Positions 5,867 through 9,094 of a stretch of 9,094 nucleotides of DNA are shown piece by piece (the first letter of the stretch is position 1; each line of letters starts with the position of its first letter). Source of the DNA: Pseudomonadota bacterium. Lineage in GTDB: Bacteria; Pseudomonadota; Alphaproteobacteria; Rhizobiales; Hyphomicrobiaceae. Made by a program: the position numbers and the translations under genes. The notes beneath the pieces were generated by a model. That model searched no databases. It saw only the letters and a list, made by a program, of their open reading frames with translations, and was not told where the DNA came from. The stretch covers positions 1 through 9,094 of the forward strand of contig JAKALI010000128.1 of the NCBI GenBank assembly GCA_021813195.1, written 5' to 3'.

Positions 5867-7063
5867 ATGAAGACGCTTCGTAGCTTCGGTTTCGCATGGC
5901 TGCTGGCCGTCGTGGCCTCGCTGGTGGTCATACCCACGCGCGCCGCCGAGAAGAAGGACGAAGGCCCCAAGATCAGCGCGCCGCATGCCATCCTGATCGA
6001 GGCCCAGCAGGGCAGCGTGCTCTACGAGCACAATCCCGATGAGCTCATCTATCCGGCCAGTCTCGCCAAGCTGATGACGGCGGAATACGTCTTCCATCAG
6101 CTCGAAATCGGCAAGATCAAGCTCACCGACGAGTATCGGGTAAGCGAAAACGCCTGGCGCAAAGGTGGGGCGCCCTCGCACTCGTCCACCATGTTCGCCA
6201 AGCTCGACAGCATGGTCAGCGTGGACGACCTGCTGCATGGCATGATCATTCAGTCGGCCAACGACGCCTGCATCGTGTTCGCCGAGGCGCTCGCCGGCAA
6301 CGAACCCGCCTTCGGCGACTTGCTCACCAAGCGCGCGCGCGAGATCGGGCTCGCCAAATCGACCTTCACCAACTCCAACGGCCTGCCCGATCCGGGCGAG
6401 AAGGTCACCACCCGCGAGCTCGGCATGCTCGCGCGTCGCATCATTCTCACCTATCCGGAATTCTACAAGCTGTTCGGCCAGAAGGAATTCACCTGGAACA
6501 AGATCCGCCAGTTCAACCGTAACCCGCTGCTCGCCATGGACATCGGCGCCGACGGGCTGAAGACCGGCTTCACCAAGGAGGCGGGCTACGGTCTGGTCGG
6601 CTCGGCGGTGCAGAACGGCTTGCGGCTGATCGTGGTGGTCAATGGCGAGAAGGATGCCAAGGCGCGGGCCGACGATGCCAAGAAGCTCTTGGAATGGGGC
6701 TTCCGGAATTTCGAGGCGCGCATCCTGTTCTCCAAGGGGCAGACGCTCGGCAGCGCCAAAGTCTATGGCGGCGCCGTCGGCCACGTGCCCTTGCAGGCTT
6801 CCGCGCCGGTGCGCGTGATGGTGCAGAAGGCCGGCGGCGACCGGCTGATCGCACGCATCGTCTATTCAGGGCCGGTGCCGGCGCCGGTCAAGGCGGGTGA
6901 GCCCATCGGCCAGGTCAAGGTCTGGCGTAATGATAATGTGGTGCTGCAAATGCCGCTGCATGCGGCCGCCTCGGTCGGCAAGGGCAATCTGACGCAGCGC
7001 GCCTTCGATGCTGTGACCGAACTGGTGATCGCGTTGTTTCGCGCCGGGGCCGAGCGATTATGA
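5867..7063 (+). CDS. D-alanyl-D-alanine carboxypeptidase (PBP5/6-like, DacA/DacF family)
   Basis: This is an exported low-molecular-weight penicillin-binding protein that removes the terminal D-Ala from peptidoglycan stem pentapeptides and so limits cross-linking. From ATG 5867 it has 398 residues. A Sec signal peptide covers 1-26 (MKTLRSFG, hydrophobic core, cleavage near TRA). The peptidase S11 domain (about 35-270) holds all three active-site motifs: S65-L-A-K68 (nucleophile Ser and Lys), S130-A-N132 and K232-T-G234. A PBP5-type C-terminal beta domain follows (about 285-370), then an amphipathic end (about 375-398) that could hold it to the inner membrane. In-frame upstream starts exist: ATG 5843, preceded by GGAAGAGG, would add eight basic residues, while 5759 is less likely. 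The gene follows rlpA by about 160 bases and precedes tmk by 50. The motifs leave little doubt about the activity; the exact paralogue (dacA, dacC, dacF) I cannot fix. Confidence 0.93.
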   Translation: MKTLRSFGFAWLLAVVASLVVIPTRAAEKKDEGPKISAPHAILIEAQQGSVLYEHNPDELIYPASLAKLMTAEYVFHQLEIGKIKLTDEYRVSENAWRKGGAPSHSSTMFAKLDSMVSVDDLLHGMIIQSANDACIVFAEALAGNEPAFGDLLTKRAREIGLAKSTFTNSNGLPDPGEKVTTRELGMLARRIILTYPEFYKLFGQKEFTWNKIRQFNRNPLLAMDIGADGLKTGFTKEAGYGLVGSAVQNGLRLIVVVNGEKDAKARADDAKKLLEWGFRNFEARILFSKGQTLGSAKVYGGAVGHVPLQASAPVRVMVQKAGGDRLIARIVYSGPVPAPVKAGEPIGQVKVWRNDNVVLQMPLHAAASVGKGNLTQRAFDAVTELVIALFRAGAERL

Positions 7064-7113
7064 TCATGAACCGCCTCTCCCCGGCATTGGGCGGGAGGCC
7101 GAGACCGAATTGA

Positions 7114-7800
7114 ATGCGCGGACGTTTCATCACATTCGAAGGCGGCGAGGGTAGTGGCAAGTCCACCCATGCGTCGCTGTTGGCCGAGCGCCTGAGAGAC
7201 CTCGGGCTCGATGTCGTGCTCACGCGCGAGCCGGGTGGCTCGCCCGGAGCCGAAGTGATCCGTCACATCCTGCTGTCCGGCATCGCCAAGCCGCTCGGCA
7301 CCGAGACCGAGGCGATCCTGTTTGCCGCCGCGCGCGACGACCATGTGCGTACCGTTATCCGGCCGGCGCTGCTCGAGGGCAAATGGGTGATCTGCGACCG
7401 CTTCATCGATTCCACCCGCGCCTATCAGGGCATGCTGGGCAAGGTCGACATGAAGCTGATCCGCAGCCTCGAACGGGTCACGGTCGGCGCCGCCATGCCC
7501 GATCTCACGTTCTTCCTGGATGTGCCGGCGAGCGTGGGTCTGGCGCGGGCCACGCGCCGGCGCGGCAGCGAAGAGACCGATCGTTTCGAAGCGGAATCGC
7601 TCGAATTCCATGAGGATCTGCGCCGCGCCTATCGCACCTTGGCGGACGACGAGCCGCGCCGCATCCAGGTGATCGACGGCCGCCCGCCGCGCGAAGTGGT
7701 GTCGGGACGCATCTGGGAAATCGTCGAGCATCGCCTGCATCCGGAGCGCGCGCTGACGTCAGAGTCCGAACAAGACGCCGCGGAAGGAGCTGCGCCGTGA
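7114..7800 (+). CDS. tmk: Thymidylate kinase (dTMP kinase)
   Basis: It phosphorylates dTMP to dTDP with ATP in the cytoplasm, the last specific step of dTTP synthesis. It has 228 residues, slightly longer than the usual 205-215. The P-loop is GGEGSGKST (10-18), TREPGG is at 37-42, and D95-R96-F97 is the DRF/DRY-type nucleotide motif. The LID at about 146-159 (TRRRGSEETDRFE) carries the basic residues. The extra length is a polar tail rich in Glu, Ser and Ala (about 210-228). ATG 7114 directly follows an in-frame TGA (7111-7113), so it is the first possible ATG start. GGGAGG lies about 15 bases upstream, farther than ideal. The stop overlaps the holB start (GTGA). Confidence 0.96.
   Translation: MRGRFITFEGGEGSGKSTHASLLAERLRDLGLDVVLTREPGGSPGAEVIRHILLSGIAKPLGTETEAILFAAARDDHVRTVIRPALLEGKWVICDRFIDSTRAYQGMLGKVDMKLIRSLERVTVGAAMPDLTFFLDVPASVGLARATRRRGSEETDRFEAESLEFHEDLRRAYRTLADDEPRRIQVIDGRPPREVVSGRIWEIVEHRLHPERALTSESEQDAAEGAAP
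7784..7789 (+). promoter_or_regulatory. Ribosome binding site for holB inside the tmk 3' end
   Basis: AAGGAG lies seven bases before GTG 7797, within the last codons of tmk. With the four-base GTGA overlap of tmk stop and holB start, this supports the GTG start and translational coupling of the two genes. Confidence 0.7.
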
Positions 7801-8819
7801 GCGAAGACGGCGAAGCCACCGTATCGCCGCGCGAAACCAGCGTGCTGTTCGGCCACGCCGAGGCCGAGCAGGCTTTGCTCGCGGCCTACAAGAGCGGGCG
7901 GGTGCCGCATGCCTGGCTGATCGGCGGTGAGCCCGGCATCGGCAAGGCGACGCTCGCCTATCGCTTCGCCCGTTTTGTGCTGGCGCATCCCGATCCGCGC
8001 GCGGCCGAGGTGCAGCAGGCGGACACGCTTACGGTCGAACCCGATCATCCAGTCGCGCGCCGTATCGCCGCCCGCGCGCAAGGTGACCTGCTCACGCTTG
8101 AGCGCGTCATCAATGAACAGACCGGCAAGCTCTATACCGTGATCCGGGTGGATGACGTGCGGCGCACGGTGTCGTTCTTCGGCTCGACAGCGGGCGAGGG
8201 CGGCTGGCGTATCGCGATTGTCGATGCGGTCGACGATCTCGCGCGCGAGGGCGCCAATGCGCTGCTCAAGGTGCTGGAAGAGCCGCCGGAGCGCGCCCTG
8301 CTGCTGCTGGTGAGCCATGCGCCGGGGCGCGAACTGCCGACCATCCGCTCGCGTTGCCGCCGTCTGCTGTTGCGACCGCTCGCGGACGATGACGTGGCGC
8401 GTGCGGTCGCTGCGGCGACCGGACGTCACGCCGACGATGACGATGTGCGGGAAGCGGCCGCGGCCGCCGATGGCAGCGTTGCCCGTGCGCTGGCGCTGAT
8501 CGATGGGTCGACGCTTGCCTTGCGCCAGCAGGTGCTCGACCTGATCGCGCAATTGCCCAATCCCGATCCGCGCGCGCTGCATACGTTGGGTGAGGCGCTC
8601 GGCGGCAGTGACCCGCGTATCCTGGAATCCTTCATGGACTTGGTGAACGGCTGGCTGTCGGAACGCTTGGCGGGACGCCCCTTGCCGCAGATGGCGCGCG
8701 TGGCCGAGGCCTGGGAGAGCGTCAATCGCGCCGCGCGCGAAGCCGAGATCTATAATCTCGAACGCAAGCCGCTGGTCTTCGCAGTGTTTGGCGCCTTGGC
8801 GGAAGCCGCGCGCGGCTAG
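7797..8819 (+). CDS. holB: DNA polymerase III subunit delta prime (clamp loader)
   Basis: Delta prime is the stator of the clamp-loader complex (with delta and tau/gamma) that opens the sliding beta clamp and places it on primed DNA. The 340-residue protein has a AAA+ fold. A P-loop-like G44-E-P-G-I-G-K50 is followed by A51 instead of Ser/Thr, which suggests weak or no ATP hydrolysis, as expected for this subunit. A degenerate Walker B region is VDAVDDL (142-148), then NALLKVLEEPP (154-164) and the S185-R186-C187 motif that contacts the neighbouring ATP site. The four zinc-binding Cys known in E. coli delta prime are absent: C187 is the only Cys I see. The C-terminal helical collar covers about 215-340. 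Neighbours tmk and the overlapping start fit the common alphaproteobacterial tmk-holB order. Confidence 0.93.
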   Translation: MSEDGEATVSPRETSVLFGHAEAEQALLAAYKSGRVPHAWLIGGEPGIGKATLAYRFARFVLAHPDPRAAEVQQADTLTVEPDHPVARRIAARAQGDLLTLERVINEQTGKLYTVIRVDDVRRTVSFFGSTAGEGGWRIAIVDAVDDLAREGANALLKVLEEPPERALLLLVSHAPGRELPTIRSRCRRLLLRPLADDDVARAVAAATGRHADDDDVREAAAAADGSVARALALIDGSTLALRQQVLDLIAQLPNPDPRALHTLGEALGGSDPRILESFMDLVNGWLSERLAGRPLPQMARVAEAWESVNRAAREAEIYNLERKPLVFAVFGALAEAARG

Positions 8820-8941
8820 CACTATCGCACTGAACCGGTTGCGCAGGGTGGCGAGCAGCGCCGCCCGGCATGCCTCGGATTCGCCCGCTTTCATGGCGTT
8901 ACTGAGCGTTCGGCGCGCTGTTGCGCCAAATGGGGGCGTTC

Positions 8942-9094
8942 ATGAAACTGAAATTGATGGCTGCCGCCTTGACGATTGCGGCCCTGTCCATGGGGGCGCA
9001 CGCCCAGCAGGGACCCGCACACAAGGCGACCAAGGCGGATGCCGAGCAGGTCGTCAAGCTCATCAGCGGCGACAAGGCCAAGGTCGCGATCTAT
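8942..9094 (+). CDS. Exported small protein of unknown function (5' part, runs off window)
   Basis: The first 51 codons are present. Residues 1-21 form a Sec signal peptide: MKLKLM, a hydrophobic Ala/Leu/Ile core, then AHA before QQ. The mature start is Lys- and Ala-rich (KATKADAEQVVKLISGDKAK), helical in character. I recall similar short periplasmic proteins annotated as hypothetical in Hyphomicrobiales, but no function. A GGGGG run (8932-8936) lies about five bases before the ATG. A small hairpin (GGCGC 8912-8916 with GCGCC 8923-8927) sits just upstream. The 122 bases after holB show no clear terminator, so separate transcription is not proven. Confidence 0.75.
   Translation, partial: MKLKLMAAALTIAALSMGAHAQQGPAHKATKADAEQVVKLISGDKAKVAIY

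Noticed and set aside
5702..6784. 360-codon open frame on the minus strand
   Set aside because: It is antisense to the carboxypeptidase gene, whose three active-site motifs show that the plus frame is real.
6862..7740. 292-codon open frame on the minus strand
   Set aside because: It is antisense to tmk and the end of the carboxypeptidase gene; the plus strand has clear kinase motifs.
7629..8894. 421-codon open frame on the minus strand
   Set aside because: It lies antisense to holB and the tmk end, has no family features and has the Arg/Gly/Ala/Gln-rich composition typical of GC-rich shadow frames.
1..9094. CRISPR array, insertion sequence or integrase
   Set aside because: No regularly spaced direct repeats, no transposase or recombinase frame and no terminal inverted repeats were seen.

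Overview
The window looks like a chromosomal segment of a GC-rich alphaproteobacterium of the order Hyphomicrobiales (Rhizobiales), near the Bradyrhizobium / Rhodopseudomonas / Pseudolabrys type. The basis is the gene order tRNA-Ser, rlpA, D-Ala-D-Ala carboxypeptidase, tmk, holB, the high G+C with G/C-ending codons in these genes, and an RlpA without a SPOR domain that ends in the residues MSGRGLY. The placement rests on my recall of these families, not on a search.

Left part (1-4384), accessory in character. It begins with the last codons of an unknown gene. A pair of inverted REP-like hairpins follows (63-150), then a short His-rich protein gene (178-642) that ends in a strong GC hairpin. 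A gene-free stretch (643-1042) holds three further inverted repeats. Two genes on the minus strand come next: a REC-EAL protein whose receiver and EAL motifs are both degenerate (1043-2218), and a TRAP-type periplasmic solute-binding protein with no permease genes beside it (2480-3484). From about 3500 to 4384 there is no intact gene. The only coding trace is an open frame with no start codon (about 3904-4251) that resembles a short uncharacterised rhizobial protein. The EAL gene and its upstream region are visibly richer in A/T than the rest.

Boundary. A complete tRNA-Ser(UGA) gene lies on the minus strand at 4385-4474, with its 3' end facing the accessory side. That is the usual polarity of a tRNA integration site, but I found no integrase and no second copy of the tRNA end.

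Right part (4731-9094), core housekeeping genes, all on the plus strand: rlpA (septal/cell-wall lipoprotein), a DacA/DacF-type D,D-carboxypeptidase, tmk (dTMP kinase) and holB (DNA polymerase III delta prime). tmk and holB overlap by four bases (GTGA) and are probably translationally coupled. Together these genes serve peptidoglycan maturation, dTTP supply and replication clamp loading. After holB begins a small exported protein of unknown function that runs off the window.

I did not find a clear new defence or mobile system. The points most worth a second look are the doubly degenerate REC-EAL protein, the apparent loss of a catalytic His in RlpA, the structured intergenic stretch at 643-975, and the orphan TRAP binding protein beside the EAL gene.
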